From contig NZ_CP063202.1 of NCBI RefSeq assembly GCF_019904235.1, positions 2,604,001 to 2,668,000 of the forward strand: a DNA stretch of 64,000 nt, in the 5' to 3' direction. Source of the stretch: Erythrobacter sp. SCSIO 43205 (lineage in GTDB: Bacteria > Pseudomonadota > Alphaproteobacteria > Sphingomonadales > Sphingomonadaceae). A program made the position numbers and the translations under genes. Under the pieces are notes generated by a model that searched no databases, had not been told where the DNA came from, and saw only the letters and a program-made list of their open reading frames with translations. Shown here one piece after another: positions 7,965-17,418 of this stretch (position 1 is the stretch's first letter; each line of letters opens with the position of its first letter).

Positions 7965-10583
7965 TTAGAATTTGTAGCGAACAACACCGCCATAAGTGCG
8001 CGGTTGGTTCGGGTAGCCCAGAACCGTGCCGTTTTGCGCAACGCCGTCAAAGATGGTGAGGATGTACTCATCATCAAACAGGTTGCGGGCATAGGCGCCC
8101 ACTTCAAACCCGTTGTTAAGAGCCAGCGTGAGCGAGGTGTTCACGAGGTTCACTTCACGGGTGAAGTTGTTCGGGCCAAATGTAGGCAGGCCGTTGTTGA
8201 TCGCTGTGTTGCTCTCGTGGTTGTAGTCAACACGGCTGATAAGGCGCGTGCCGCTGTCCCACTCGTGCGTGTAGGTGAGGCTTGTTGCGATCGAGAACTC
8301 TGGAATCCCTGCAGGGCGAACGCCAGTGAGATCGCCAAGAACCGAACCCGGGAAGCTGTCAAACAGCGGATCGAGATAGGTCACTGCGAAGGTGTAGACG
8401 AGCCCGTCAACAGGGTTGACCGTCGCGTCGAATTCAAAGCCTTTGACTGACTGCTTACCTGCGTTGCGCAGAGCAAAGCCGGTGCCGGTGAAAGCAAAGC
8501 TCTGGAAGCCTTCGATTGCCTGGTCGAACAGAGCAAGGTTAAAGCCGATGCCCTCGAATTGAGCCTTAAGGCCGATTTCGTAGACTTCGGTTTCCTCTGG
8601 CCCTGCAAAACGCGAACCCGATACGAGGTTTGGCACGGCCAGACCTGCGTTCAGAATTGGCGAAGGTGGTGCAAGGATGGTCGAATTGCCCGGTCCAGCG
8701 ATAAAGTCGGTGTTGATCGGACGGCTGTCACGCGACAGGTTGATCGAGCTTGCTTTAAAGCCGGTTGCATAGCTTGCGTAGACGTTGATCTCAGGCGAAA
8801 TCTGATACGAAGCGCGCAGCAGATAAGTGAACTTGTCGTCACGCGTACGACCGTCTTCGACGGCATTGGGCACACCCAGGAACGGCGGGATGAACTGGAA
8901 CGGCTGGAGAGCCAGCAGTGAGTTCTGAGCCGGGTCTTGCGCCGCTGCGGCGATACCTTGGAAGAACGGAGCCGTGTTTGGATCGGTTGCAAAACCATTG
9001 ATGACTGCAGGTGTCACCTGGCTTGGCGGGATAGCCAAAGCCTGAGCGATGCCGCCAACGATGAATGCATCAACGAGGTTCACGTTGGCCAGCGGGTCAA
9101 ACGAAGTCTGGCTAAGCGCAAAATCCTTCTTGTCGTCGGTGTAGTTACCGCCAACTGTAAAGACGAGCCCGTCAACAGGCTCAAAATCGATCGTACCAAA
9201 GATCGACCATGCCTCGTTGTCGAAACCGAAGTTCTCATCGCTGAGCAATGCGGTGGTGAAGATGCTTTCCTGAGGAAGACCCAGCCCTGCTTCGACCTGG
9301 TTGAACAGGCTTGGTTGTCCTGTCAGCACCGCCACCGGATCAGCACCGGCGAGCAATTCGAAAAAGTCGCGGATCTGTGTTCCGTTTTGCAACTGGCTTT
9401 GCTGCGAGATAGATTCATCGAAGTAGAAAGCGCCAAGCAGGAAGTTCACAGGACCGTCGAAATCGGACGCAACGCGGAATTCCTGAGTGAAGGTTTCAAC
9501 CTTCTGGTCGCGCACTTCGGTGGAGTTATCGACGCTTGAGAAATCGATATCCGACTGGAAGAAGTTTTCCAGCTCGCGATAGGCCGTGATCGAGGTGAAG
9601 CTAAGCGGGCCAGTGGAATAATCCACCTGAACCGAACCACCGTAATTGTCGACTTCGTTGGTTGGCACGATGTTGAGGAACGATTCACGCTCGAAAAAGT
9701 CCGATGGCGGGCTGAACTGTCCGCCAAGGCCAACAATCGCGCCTGCCGCAGGACCAGCGATCAAAGTGCCGACAGAGCAGCACACTTCGTCAATTTTCGA
9801 ATAATCGACAATTGCGCGCACTTTGAGGTCAGAATTTGGCTCAAGCAGCAATTGACCGCGCGCCGACCAGCGGTTGCGGTCGTTGATGTCTTCATTGAGG
9901 TTGACGATCTCGCCATAACCATCGCGGCGCTGGTAGCTGCCGTCGATCGAGAATGCGAGCGTGTCGCTGATCGGGCCAGTGACGTCGCCTTTCAGGACAA
10001 TGGTGTCATAGTTGCCGTAAACCGCCTCGACACTGCCGCCGAATTCGAACTGCGGTTCACGAGTGACGACCGAAATCACACCGGCTGATGCGTTTTTACC
10101 GAACAGGGTGGATTGCGGGCCGTTCAACACTTCGATGCGCTGCACGTTGGGAAGATCGGACAGTGCCGCAGCAGAACGCGAACGGAACACGCCGTCAATG
10201 AACACGCCAACCGATGGTTCGATACCAAAGTTGTTGTCGCCGTTACCAAAGCCGCGAATGATGAAAGTCGAAGCCGACGATGTCTGCAGCTGGCTTACGC
10301 GAAGGGACGGGGTCACGGTTTGCAGATCAAGAACGTCGCGGATTTGCGCATTCTCAAGCGTTTCACCAGTGGTGACGCTAACCGAAATCGGCGTTTCCTG
10401 AAGTGTTTGCTCGCGCTTGGAAGCGGTCACGATAATGACATTGCTGTCCGTGTCTGCACCAAGTTCAGGGCCGTCTTCGTCCTGCGCAAAAGCAGCGGTT
10501 GGGGCGGTGATGGCAAAGCCAGCTGCGCCTGCCAAAAGTGCAGTGCGCAAAGGGGTGGCTATGCCTGTGGCATATGAACGCAT
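7965..10583 (-). CDS. TonB-dependent outer-membrane receptor
   Basis: An 872-residue TonB-dependent receptor. A signal peptide ends around A-A-F-A-Q-D. A TonB-box-like N-V-I-I-V-T-A then leads into the plug domain (E-T-P-I-S-V-S-V, L-Q-T-V-T-P-S-L, F-I-R-G-F-G-N-G-D, V-E-V-L-N-G-P-Q-S-T-L-F-G pattern, residues about 55-180). A long barrel follows, closing with the C-terminal aromatic strand G-G-V-V-R-Y-K-F. Such receptors import siderophores, cobalamin, glycans or other scarce ligands. No transporter or regulator beside it identifies the ligand. It is monocistronic, with its own terminator and a 388-bp upstream spacer. Inserts rich in Ala/Pro at about residues 480-570 enlarge the loops relative to siderophore receptors. 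Confidence 0.9.
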   Translation of the reverse strand: MRSYATGIATPLRTALLAGAAGFAITAPTAAFAQDEDGPELGADTDSNVIIVTASKREQTLQETPISVSVTTGETLENAQIRDVLDLQTVTPSLRVSQLQTSSASTFIIRGFGNGDNNFGIEPSVGVFIDGVFRSRSAAALSDLPNVQRIEVLNGPQSTLFGKNASAGVISVVTREPQFEFGGSVEAVYGNYDTIVLKGDVTGPISDTLAFSIDGSYQRRDGYGEIVNLNEDINDRNRWSARGQLLLEPNSDLKVRAIVDYSKIDEVCCSVGTLIAGPAAGAIVGLGGQFSPPSDFFERESFLNIVPTNEVDNYGGSVQVDYSTGPLSFTSITAYRELENFFQSDIDFSSVDNSTEVRDQKVETFTQEFRVASDFDGPVNFLLGAFYFDESISQQSQLQNGTQIRDFFELLAGADPVAVLTGQPSLFNQVEAGLGLPQESIFTTALLSDENFGFDNEAWSIFGTIDFEPVDGLVFTVGGNYTDDKKDFALSQTSFDPLANVNLVDAFIVGGIAQALAIPPSQVTPAVINGFATDPNTAPFFQGIAAAAQDPAQNSLLALQPFQFIPPFLGVPNAVEDGRTRDDKFTYLLRASYQISPEINVYASYATGFKASSINLSRDSRPINTDFIAGPGNSTILAPPSPILNAGLAVPNLVSGSRFAGPEETEVYEIGLKAQFEGIGFNLALFDQAIEGFQSFAFTGTGFALRNAGKQSVKGFEFDATVNPVDGLVYTFAVTYLDPLFDSFPGSVLGDLTGVRPAGIPEFSIATSLTYTHEWDSGTRLISRVDYNHESNTAINNGLPTFGPNNFTREVNLVNTSLTLALNNGFEVGAYARNLFDDEYILTIFDGVAQNGTVLGYPNQPRTYGGVVRYKF

Positions 10584-10971
10584 GGGGTATTTCTCCTCGT
10601 CTCTCTCGTCAAAGCGTCGGCTGGTTGTTCGGCATCCCCAGATACCTTTCGGGCCTGTTCGCTTATGAACGTGGGGTTTGATCTACTCGCTTGTTTACAA
10701 GCCCACAAGCGCTCAAACGCGCGATTCTCGCCCGCAAACCTGAGCGTGTTGCTAAGGAGTCACACATAAATCGCGCACCGCAACGCCAGCTCTTTTGCAC
10801 AGCAAAACGTTTCACAAAGTGGGCCGACGCTGCGTCAAGCTGCGTTTACATTGACGCAAAGCCTATCACTGCTTCACCCACAGGCGCATTATTTACGGAC
10901 TTGTTGCGACGCAGCATAGCGTCTAAGGGCACGCTAAATTTCCCCTATTTTTCTTAAAAACGAGAACTCTT
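10584..10971. other. Divergent regulatory spacer (TonB receptor / typA)
   Basis: A 388-bp gap between divergent start codons with no convincing gene. It holds a 14-nt palindrome GCTTGTTTACAAGC (10689-10702) and a perfect 8-bp inverted repeat at 10831-10858. The stretch just before typA is A/T-rich (10935-10971), fitting a promoter or leader, but no clear -35/-10 pair could be fixed by eye. Confidence 0.5.
10831..10858. promoter_or_regulatory. Inverted repeat, possible operator
   Basis: TGCGTCAA (10831-10838) and TTGACGCA (10851-10858) are perfect inverted copies separated by 12 nt, about 113 bp before typA and 248 bp before the receptor start. Half-site geometry (centre-to-centre 20 bp, two helical turns) suits a dimeric regulator. 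No known box is matched. Confidence 0.4.
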
Positions 10972-12804
10972 ATGTCGCGCGACCTGCGTAATATCGCGAT
11001 TATCGCCCACGTTGACCATGGTAAAACCACGTTGGTTGACCAGCTTTTCCGCCAATCCGGCACCTTCCGCGACAACCAGCGCGTTGAAGAACGCGCGATG
11101 GATTCTGGCGATCTGGAAAAAGAGCGCGGGATCACCATCCTTGCCAAATGCACCAGCGTCGAGTGGGAGCATGATGGCACCACGACGCGCATCAATATCG
11201 TCGATACGCCCGGCCACGCCGACTTTGGCGCCGAGGTTGAGCGCATCCTCAGCATGGTGGACGGCGTTATCCTTTTGGTGGACAGCGCCGAAGGGGCGAT
11301 GCCGCAAACCAAATTCGTGACCGGCAAAGCGCTTGCCCTTGGTCTTAAACCGATTGTGGTCGTCAACAAGATCGACCGTCCCGATGGTCGCCCGCAAGAG
11401 GTGCTGGACGAAGTGTTCGACCTCTTCGCATCACTTGATGCAAGTGACGAGCAGTTGGACTTCCCCTCGCTCTTCGCCAGCGGCCGCGATGGCTATGCAA
11501 GCGATGACGAGAACGCACGCGAAGGCGATCTCAACCCATTGTTCAAGCTTATCACTGAGCACGTGCCTGCCCCCGGCCTTGATACCACTGGCAAGTTCAG
11601 CTTCCTTGCCACCTTGCTCGACCGTGACAATTTCATGGGCCGCGTTTTGACGGGCCGCGTTCAATCGGGCACGCTTAAAGTCAACGATCCGATCCACGCA
11701 ATCGACATGGACGGCAATGTCGTCGAAGTGGGCCGCGCAACCAAGCTGATGAGCTTTGACGGATTGGAGCGCGTTCCTGTTGAAAGCGCGCAAGCGGGCG
11801 ACATTATCGCGCTCGCCGGCCTTGAAAAAGCGACCGTTGCCAACACCATCTGCGATCCTTCGGTGAAAGAACCCATCGCAGCCCAGCCGATTGATCCACC
11901 AACACTTGCCATGCGTTTTGCCGTCAACGACAGCCCGCTAGCGGGCCGCGAAGGCGATAAAGTCACCAGCCGCATGATCCGCGACCGGCTTTTCCGTGAG
12001 GCCGAAACCAATGTCGCCATTCGCATTACCGAAAGCGACGACAAGGACAGCTTCGAAGTTGCTGGCCGGGGCGAACTGCAATTGGGCGTTCTGATTGAAA
12101 CGATGCGCCGCGAAGGGTTCGAGCTTGGCATCAGCCGTCCTAAAGTGCTTCTGCGCGAAGAAGACGGGCAGAAAATGGAGCCCTACGAAACCGTCGTGAT
12201 CGATGTGGACGATGAGCACTCGGGCACGGTGGTTGAGAAGATGCAGCGCCGCAAAGCCGACCTTACCGAGATGAAACCATCGGGTCAGGGCAAGACCCGC
12301 ATCACTTTCTCCGCGCCGTCACGCGGCCTCATCGGCTATCACGGCGAATTCCTGTCCGACACGCGCGGCACCGGCATTATGAACCGTCTGTTCGAGAAAT
12401 ACGGCCCTTACAAAGGCCCCATCGAAGGCCGCAACAATGGCGTGCTGATCTCCAACGGTGACGGCGAAACCAATGCTTATGCGCTTAATATGCTGGAAGA
12501 ACGCGGCGAATTGTTCGTTGGCGCTTCGATGAAGGTGTATGAAGGCATGATCATTGGCGAAAACGCCAAGAATGACGACCTTGAAGTCAACCCGATGAAA
12601 GCAAAACAGCTCACCAACATCCGTTCAAGCGGTAAGGACGATTCCATCCGCCTGACCCCGCCGCGCCGGATGACGCTGGAGCAATCGATTGCTTATATCG
12701 ACGACGATGAAATGGTCGAAGTGACCCCGCAATCCATTCGCCTGCGCAAAACCGCACTCGACCCCCATGAGCGCAAGCGCATGAAGCGCGCAAAAGCGAG
12801 CTAA
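10972..12804 (+). CDS. typA: Translational GTPase TypA/BipA
   Basis: TypA/BipA is an EF-G-like ribosome-binding GTPase needed for ribosome assembly and stress growth. The 610-residue product shows G1 H-V-D-H-G-K-T-T-L, the switch I region with [10 protein letters not shown]3 [10 protein letters not shown]4 N-K-I-D-R-P, then domain II, an EF-G III/V-like part ([18 protein letters not shown]) and the TypA-specific C-terminal domain. Length is normal. ATG 10972 directly precedes [12 protein letters not shown]. It has its own promoter region and ends 13 bp from a convergent gene. Confidence 0.96.
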   Translation: MSRDLRNIAIIAHVDHGKTTLVDQLFRQSGTFRDNQRVEERAMDSGDLEKERGITILAKCTSVEWEHDGTTTRINIVDTPGHADFGAEVERILSMVDGVILLVDSAEGAMPQTKFVTGKALALGLKPIVVVNKIDRPDGRPQEVLDEVFDLFASLDASDEQLDFPSLFASGRDGYASDDENAREGDLNPLFKLITEHVPAPGLDTTGKFSFLATLLDRDNFMGRVLTGRVQSGTLKVNDPIHAIDMDGNVVEVGRATKLMSFDGLERVPVESAQAGDIIALAGLEKATVANTICDPSVKEPIAAQPIDPPTLAMRFAVNDSPLAGREGDKVTSRMIRDRLFREAETNVAIRITESDDKDSFEVAGRGELQLGVLIETMRREGFELGISRPKVLLREEDGQKMEPYETVVIDVDDEHSGTVVEKMQRRKADLTEMKPSGQGKTRITFSAPSRGLIGYHGEFLSDTRGTGIMNRLFEKYGPYKGPIEGRNNGVLISNGDGETNAYALNMLEERGELFVGASMKVYEGMIIGENAKNDDLEVNPMKAKQLTNIRSSGKDDSIRLTPPRRMTLEQSIAYIDDDEMVEVTPQSIRLRKTALDPHERKRMKRAKAS

Positions 12805-12817
12805 CCAACGCTCTCGC

Positions 12818-13516
12818 TTACGCCTCGTTGCGCGACAATGCGTGAGAGTTACGCGCAACCCTGAACACATCAGGCTCAATCGGCGGCGGCACGGTTGAGG
12901 GCCAGCGCGCACCAATCAGGCGATCCTTTGCGATCCATGCGAAATTGACCATGTCCGACTGATTGCCGCCAAGCACCCGGTAAGCGCCATCGTCCTCGCC
13001 GGCGTAAAAGCCAACGTGGCCCTTCCACCCGCTGCGCGAACCACGCCAGAAAACCAGAACCGCGCCCATCGTCGGTTCAACAGGTATGCCAAAGCTGCTC
13101 CACCGCCGCGCGGTAAGCGGGCTTGAGGGCAGCGGCTCCAGATCGAGCGTCGAGCCGATACAGTGGGCAACAAACAGGCCGCACCACGGAATATCGTCGC
13201 TGCGATAGGGGATGCCGCGATCATCGGCCCAGTCGAGAATGGTGCGATTGCTCGCAGGGCCCGGCACCTCCTTGGTGCCATATTGCCTTGCAGCCTCTTC
13301 GTACCAGACCGTCATCGGCTTATCCGAGACATCAAGATCGGTGGCAGCCACCAGAGCAGCGGCGGTGAGCGGCCCGACCACCCCATCAGGATCAAGCCCG
13401 CTGGCAATTTGAAAGCCCCTGACAGCATCTGCGGTTCGTCGCCCCCATATCCCATCAATTGGCCCCGGCTTGTAACCAAGACGCGCCAGAATTTTCTGCA
13501 CTTCAAGTGTCGTCAT
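12818..13516 (-). CDS. Peptidoglycan-binding, TIGR02594-type (NlpC/CHAP-like) hydrolase
   Basis: 232 residues in two parts. Residues 1-60 form a PG_binding_1 repeat (L-G-Y-K-P-G-P-I-D-G-I-W-G-R-R-T, then F-Q). The remainder has a papain-like arrangement with P-W-C-G-L-F-V-A-H-C (putative catalytic Cys) and G-H-V-G-F-Y-A-G (putative His), the TIGR02594 pattern. It should bind and cleave peptidoglycan. ATG 13516 is chosen because GGGGGGA lies upstream and the binding repeat starts at once; a longer reading frame upstream adds unrelated residues. No signal peptide is visible, as in phage lysins, and it stands divergent from a GH19 lysin gene. Confidence 0.82.
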   Translation of the reverse strand: MTTLEVQKILARLGYKPGPIDGIWGRRTADAVRGFQIASGLDPDGVVGPLTAAALVAATDLDVSDKPMTVWYEEAARQYGTKEVPGPASNRTILDWADDRGIPYRSDDIPWCGLFVAHCIGSTLDLEPLPSSPLTARRWSSFGIPVEPTMGAVLVFWRGSRSGWKGHVGFYAGEDDGAYRVLGGNQSDMVNFAWIAKDRLIGARWPSTVPPPIEPDVFRVARNSHALSRNEA

Positions 13517-13754
13517 ATTTCCCCCCTGTAATTCAGTACTATCATCTGCACCCGGCCAGATAACGAAGCGAACTTCGCCCCAAATAGTCACTGCACAGCG
13601 TCTTTCATAAAGCAGGAGGGCAACTTCACACGTGCAAAAAGCCACACCTAACCTTGGCTGAGCTTAGTAGGGTGGCCCCAGCTTTCGCGAAAAGTGTCAC
13701 CTGTATTGCCAATCGGGTGTCTTTTTCGCGCGCAGGGGAACAGGGGGACATCTT

Positions 13755-14564
13755 ATGACGATGGATAGAGCGCCAATATTTGCAAGTCTCGCAAGCCAAT
13801 TGCCCGGTGTGTGGAACATTGATGGCAATATCGCGGCTCTCGATGCAATCATCGACAGCTGGGAAGCTACCAACGCGCCTGCGGACATCGAATACACATT
13901 CCCGGTGGCAGCCATTGATGCGACGCTGCTCGCGATGGTGTCGTCCAAATCTGCCGATGAGCTTGAGCAATGGGTCGCCCCCTTGCAGGGGGCTTGCGCA
14001 AAGTATGAAATCACGACCATTCGCCGCGTGGCCGCGTTTATCACCACCCTCGCCCACGAAGCCGGCTTCAAAGTCGGCGCGCGCGAGAATATGAATTATT
14101 CGGCCGAGCGCCTCAGCCAAGTGTGGCCCCATCGTTACGGGCGGCGCGGCCCCAACCAGAAAGCGCGCAGCCTCCACCGCAATCCTGAAGCCATCGCCAA
14201 TGACGTTTACGCAAACCGCATGGGCAATGGCCCTGCATCCTCAGGCGATGGCTGGCGTTTTCGCGGGACCGGCCCGATCCAGCTGACAGGCCGCAACAAT
14301 TTTACCGCATTCGCAGACCATCTCGACATTTCGCTCGAACAGGCCGAGGCGCTGATCCTGACGGTTGAAGGCGGCATCCAGTCTGCGGCGTGGTTCTGGG
14401 ACGAGAACGACATCAACCGCCTCGCCGATACGCCCGGCATTGCCGATGAAACCCGCCGCATCAACGGGGGCACCAACGGCATCGCTGATCGCAAGCGCAA
14501 GTTTGACAAGCTGGTCGATGAATTGCTGGAGCGCGAACGCGCGGTCGAGGGTGAGTTTGGCTAG
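13755..14564 (+). CDS. Glycoside hydrolase family 19 lysin (endolysin-like)
   Basis: A 269-residue protein whose C-terminal two thirds match GH19 chitinase/lysozyme domains. The catalytic Glu sits in T-L-A-H-E-A-G-F, the second Glu in R-E-N-M-N-Y-S-A-E-R-L, then G-D-G-W-R-F-R-G-T-G-P-I-Q-L-T-G-R-N-N and the end R-R-I-N-G-G-T-N-G, all hallmark segments. GH19 phage lysins cut the glycan strands of peptidoglycan. Residues 1-85 are an extra N-terminal region of unknown function. There is no signal peptide, and no holin or other phage gene is nearby. It is preceded by GGGGGA and is convergent with bchJ (3-bp gap). Confidence 0.85.
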   Translation: MTMDRAPIFASLASQLPGVWNIDGNIAALDAIIDSWEATNAPADIEYTFPVAAIDATLLAMVSSKSADELEQWVAPLQGACAKYEITTIRRVAAFITTLAHEAGFKVGARENMNYSAERLSQVWPHRYGRRGPNQKARSLHRNPEAIANDVYANRMGNGPASSGDGWRFRGTGPIQLTGRNNFTAFADHLDISLEQAEALILTVEGGIQSAAWFWDENDINRLADTPGIADETRRINGGTNGIADRKRKFDKLVDELLERERAVEGEFG

Positions 14565-14567
14565 TGG

Positions 14568-15305
14568 CTAACGGCTGCGCGTAATCAAATAGTCGCACAT
14601 CTCAAGTTCAGCCTCATCACAACCACGCACTTCGCAATGGCAATCGGGTGCGATAAGCCGCTGATACAATCGTTCAAACACGCCTGCATACCAATGAAAC
14701 AGCGATTGGGCTGGCAATGTCGCATCGCCCGCCGCGCGCCGATCAATCCTGAAGCGCCAGCCGCCTGTGAAGGTGAAGCGCCCTGCCCCGACGAACGTCC
14801 ACGCATGGCGACTGATCGCTCGCATCAGCAGAGGCGCTGCGAGGCGTGCAGGAAGAATCTTCAACACCCGCGCTGCCAATTTCGGAATGCGATGGGCGAT
14901 AATGTAATCGCCCGTGCGCTTTGCCGCTTCCCCAGCGATCTCGAAACACGCAAAGGGCTCACGCGCGGCGAGCCAGCGATGGAGGCGCAAAGCGTCCACT
15001 TCGCTCACCATTGCATCGCCAGTGGGCACCGCGTCGATCTGCGCATTTGAAAAGACCGCCGCGACCGCATCTTGATCAAGCAGCTCGCGCATAACCTCAA
15101 CGGCATGGATGAGAGCATGGGGCCCAATCTGTGCCAGCGCTTCGTCCTCATTAGAGGATAGGGGAGGAAGCGAAAGGGATGGAACCGGGTCGGTGGGAGC
15201 GTGCTTGATGGGAGCGGGCTTGATGGGGATAGGCACGCCCGGCTCAGTCGCAACCTTGCCCTGCGTCACCTCCTGCGCCGCCAGAATGGGGGCCTCAATC
15301 AACAT
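14568..15305 (-). CDS. bchJ: Bacteriochlorophyll 4-vinyl reductase-type V4R protein BchJ
   Basis: A 245-residue protein with a Pro-rich N-terminal linker (about residues 20-50) and a V4R-type domain: [44 protein letters not shown], and the Cys-rich end C-H-C-E-V-R-G-C. It directly follows bchE with an 11-nt overlap, the known order in purple bacteria. BchJ was named as a 4-vinyl (protochlorophyllide) reductase, but later work suggests that activity can lie elsewhere (for example BciA) and that BchJ may bind or deliver tetrapyrroles. Identity as BchJ rests on both the domain and the bchE linkage. Confidence 0.85.
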   Translation of the reverse strand: MLIEAPILAAQEVTQGKVATEPGVPIPIKPAPIKHAPTDPVPSLSLPPLSSNEDEALAQIGPHALIHAVEVMRELLDQDAVAAVFSNAQIDAVPTGDAMVSEVDALRLHRWLAAREPFACFEIAGEAAKRTGDYIIAHRIPKLAARVLKILPARLAAPLLMRAISRHAWTFVGAGRFTFTGGWRFRIDRRAAGDATLPAQSLFHWYAGVFERLYQRLIAPDCHCEVRGCDEAELEMCDYLITRSR

Positions 15306-16920
15306 CGATGCGGTCCCTTTTGCGTTCTATCGCACGCTGCACCCCGCGCTCTTTCATTTGCCTGCGCACCGCCTCGCGCCGCGCCTTCGCCTGCGCGGCC
15401 TTATCGGCATTGGTCTGCCAATCGGTCGCAGCGTCCGCTGCCACCTCGCGGCTCTCATCAAAGTGCCAATCGAGCTGTTTCTTGGTCTGAGGCCCCCAAT
15501 ATCCGGCCTTGCCAAGGTCATAGAAAGTCCGTTTGAAGCCAGCTCGAAGGAAGGCGTAGAGGCAGCCCAGCAGATACCGCCGCCTGAAGCCTGTGCCGCG
15601 CCATGGATAATGGAACAGCGCCTTTTGCATATAAAAGCGTCGGTAGTTCTTCATCACCCCATCCAGCAGCTCCCCGCGCTCCATCGCATCGGGTTTCATG
15701 ATCGGGGTCACAAAGTTGTATTTGGAGAAATCGTGGATCTCGACCTGATCCTTGATCTCCTCAAACAGCGGAGTGAACGGCCAGGGCGTATACATCGCCC
15801 AATTGGCCAAATCCGGCTGCCAATCCCACGCCATTTGATACGTCTCTTCGAGCGTTTCGGGCGTCTCATTGTCGAGCCCGACGATAAACTGTGCTTCGAC
15901 AAAGATGTCCGCCTCGCGAAGCAGGCGTATCGCGTTCTTGTTCTCGTCGACCTTGGTTTCCTTGTTAAACCGGTCGAGCTTCATTTGCGCCGCCGCCTCT
16001 GTGCCAAGGCTCACGTGCACAAGCCCCGCCTCGCGATAGAACGGTAAGAGTTCCTTATCGCGGTAGATGTCCGTCACCCGCGTATTGATGCCCCATTTGA
16101 CCTTTTCCGGAAGGCCGCGGTCAATCAACTCCTGGCAAAATTCGACGAATTTCTTGCGGTTAATTGTCGGCTCTTCATCGGCGAGGATGAAAAAGCCCAC
16201 GCCGTGCTTCTCATGCAATTCCTCGATCTCATCGACCACATCCTTGGGGTCGCGGATGCGATAGTCGCGCCAGAACTTCCACTGTGAGCAGAACGAACAG
16301 GTGAACGGACACCCTCGCGCCAGATTAGGGATCGCAACGCGGGTGCCAAGCGGCAGATAGGTGTAAAGGTTCCAGTCGAGCACATCCCAATCGGGTTTGA
16401 GCGTGCTCATATCCTTGACCGTATCGGCGGCAGGAGTTGCCACAATCTTGTCGAGTTCGCGGTAGGCAAGCCCCTTGATCTTGGCCCGGTCACGCGGCCA
16501 GCGACCTTCCTTTATCGCGCTAAAAAGCTCAACCGCGATCTCCTCCCCCTCACCGCGCACGATAACATCGATATGCGGCGCTTCGGTGAGGACTTGTTTG
16601 TACATGAAGGTCGCGTGCACCCCGCCCAGCACACGGATGGCGCCGGGCGCTTTTAAAGCCGCGATTTCAAGGATGCGCTCTGCGGCATAGATCGACGGGG
16701 TGATCGAAGTCGTCCCCACCACATCGGGCTGCAATTCCTCAATCCGGCGTGCGAGTTCATCATCATCCACCCCTTGCGTCATCGCATCGATAAAGGTGAT
16801 ATCGGTAAACCCAGCGCGCTTTAGCGGCCCGGAAAGATAGGCGACCCATGCAGGCGGCCATGTGCCCGCAATCTCTGCGCCGCCGGACCGGTAATTGGGA
16901 TGAACAAAGAGAATTCGCAT
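15295..16920 (-). CDS. bchE: Anaerobic Mg-protoporphyrin IX monomethyl ester cyclase BchE
   Basis: BchE forms ring E of bacteriochlorophyll by an oxygen-independent, cobalamin-dependent radical SAM reaction. The 541-residue product has an N-terminal B12-binding Rossmann region ([14 protein letters not shown], then [10 protein letters not shown]), the radical SAM cluster motif C-P-F-T-C-S-F-C (CxxxCxxC, about residues 205-212), and the BchE C-terminal region with [12 protein letters not shown]. Length is typical (about 540-570). A FNR/FixK-like palindrome lies about 80 bp upstream of the ATG. BchJ follows with an 11-nt overlap. No other photosynthesis gene is in the window. Confidence 0.93.
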   Translation of the reverse strand: MRILFVHPNYRSGGAEIAGTWPPAWVAYLSGPLKRAGFTDITFIDAMTQGVDDDELARRIEELQPDVVGTTSITPSIYAAERILEIAALKAPGAIRVLGGVHATFMYKQVLTEAPHIDVIVRGEGEEIAVELFSAIKEGRWPRDRAKIKGLAYRELDKIVATPAADTVKDMSTLKPDWDVLDWNLYTYLPLGTRVAIPNLARGCPFTCSFCSQWKFWRDYRIRDPKDVVDEIEELHEKHGVGFFILADEEPTINRKKFVEFCQELIDRGLPEKVKWGINTRVTDIYRDKELLPFYREAGLVHVSLGTEAAAQMKLDRFNKETKVDENKNAIRLLREADIFVEAQFIVGLDNETPETLEETYQMAWDWQPDLANWAMYTPWPFTPLFEEIKDQVEIHDFSKYNFVTPIMKPDAMERGELLDGVMKNYRRFYMQKALFHYPWRGTGFRRRYLLGCLYAFLRAGFKRTFYDLGKAGYWGPQTKKQLDWHFDESREVAADAATDWQTNADKAAQAKARREAVRRQMKERGVQRAIERKRDRIDVD

Positions 16921-16998
16921 AGCGCCACAAGCCCCCTCAGGCTGTCTTCATATCTGCGATCCCATCACAATGGCTACGGGGGCGCTAGGGCCAGCGCA

Positions 16999-17012
16999 TT
17001 GATTTGAGTCAA
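16999..17012. promoter_or_regulatory. FNR/FixK-like box upstream of bchE
   Basis: TTGATTTGAGTCAA, read on the bchE strand as TTGACTCAAATCAA, fits the FNR/FixK form TTGA-N6-TCAA (TTGAC/T-N4-A/GTCAA). Its centre is about 85 bp before the bchE ATG, compatible with activation. In Rhodobacter, FnrL controls bchE, which supports the reading; no -10 element could be fixed. Confidence 0.65.
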
Positions 17013-17063
17013 AGGGGTGGGGAGGTCTTTGCGCGCTCCATTCGTCATCCATAGCCTGGCACC

Positions 17064-17145
17064 GTCATCCTGAACTTGTTTCAGGATAACCCTCAAAACT
17101 TGGCGTAAAGCCGATGGTGTTATCCTGAAATGAATTCAGGATGAC
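17064..17145. repeat. REP-like inverted doublet in the bchE-SDR spacer
   Basis: Two 27-nt arms (17064-17090 and 17119-17145) are inverted copies with 24 of 27 matches, separated by 28 nt. Each arm itself carries TATCCTGAA/TTCAGGAT-type self-complementarity (core ATCCTGAA...TTCAGGAT). It is of a different family from the recF-tesA doublet. A run of ten C follows at 17153-17162. Confidence 0.75.
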
Positions 17146-17418
17146 GAATACGCCCCCCCCCCGCTGCGACTAGCAAGCAAGCTTGCAAGTCTCGCTGCCC
17201 CTCACGCAAACGGGAGGGGGTGGGGGCGGGCTTTGTCCGACCGAAGTTGGCCATCAAACGAGCCTGATTTTCCTACATCGCTTGTCGCTGCTAGCTTCGC
17301 TTTGCACCCTTTCGTGCGTCACCGCGTGGGCGAGGTTTGTTGAGCGCCCCCTCCCGCGAGTGTTTTATCAACTAACCTCACTCTGAGCACCTGCGACTCG
17401 GGGCCTTCGGGTTCCCGC
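17146..17418. other. Non-coding spacer downstream of the SDR gene
   Basis: This stretch contains the C10 run, a G-rich segment (17211-17230) and a 67-codon plus-strand frame (17183-17386) with biased, low-complexity composition and no ribosome site. No credible gene, RNA gene or mobile element was seen. Confidence 0.45.

Noticed and set aside
12818..14564. Prophage
   Set aside because: Only two lysin-type genes are present; no integrase, portal, capsid, tail or holin gene flanks them and housekeeping genes lie on both sides.
15109..16047. Long plus-strand frame antisense to bchJ/bchE (312 codons)
   Set aside because: It lies opposite clearly conserved bchJ and bchE sequence, has no domain and arises from the high-GC codon pattern.
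16921..17063. PpsR/CrtJ site (TGT-N12-ACA) upstream of bchE
   Set aside because: TGT and ACA triplets are present but not at 12-nt spacing.
17183..17386. 67-codon plus-strand frame in the bchE-SDR spacer
   Set aside because: Low-complexity start with a glycine run, no ribosome site and no family.
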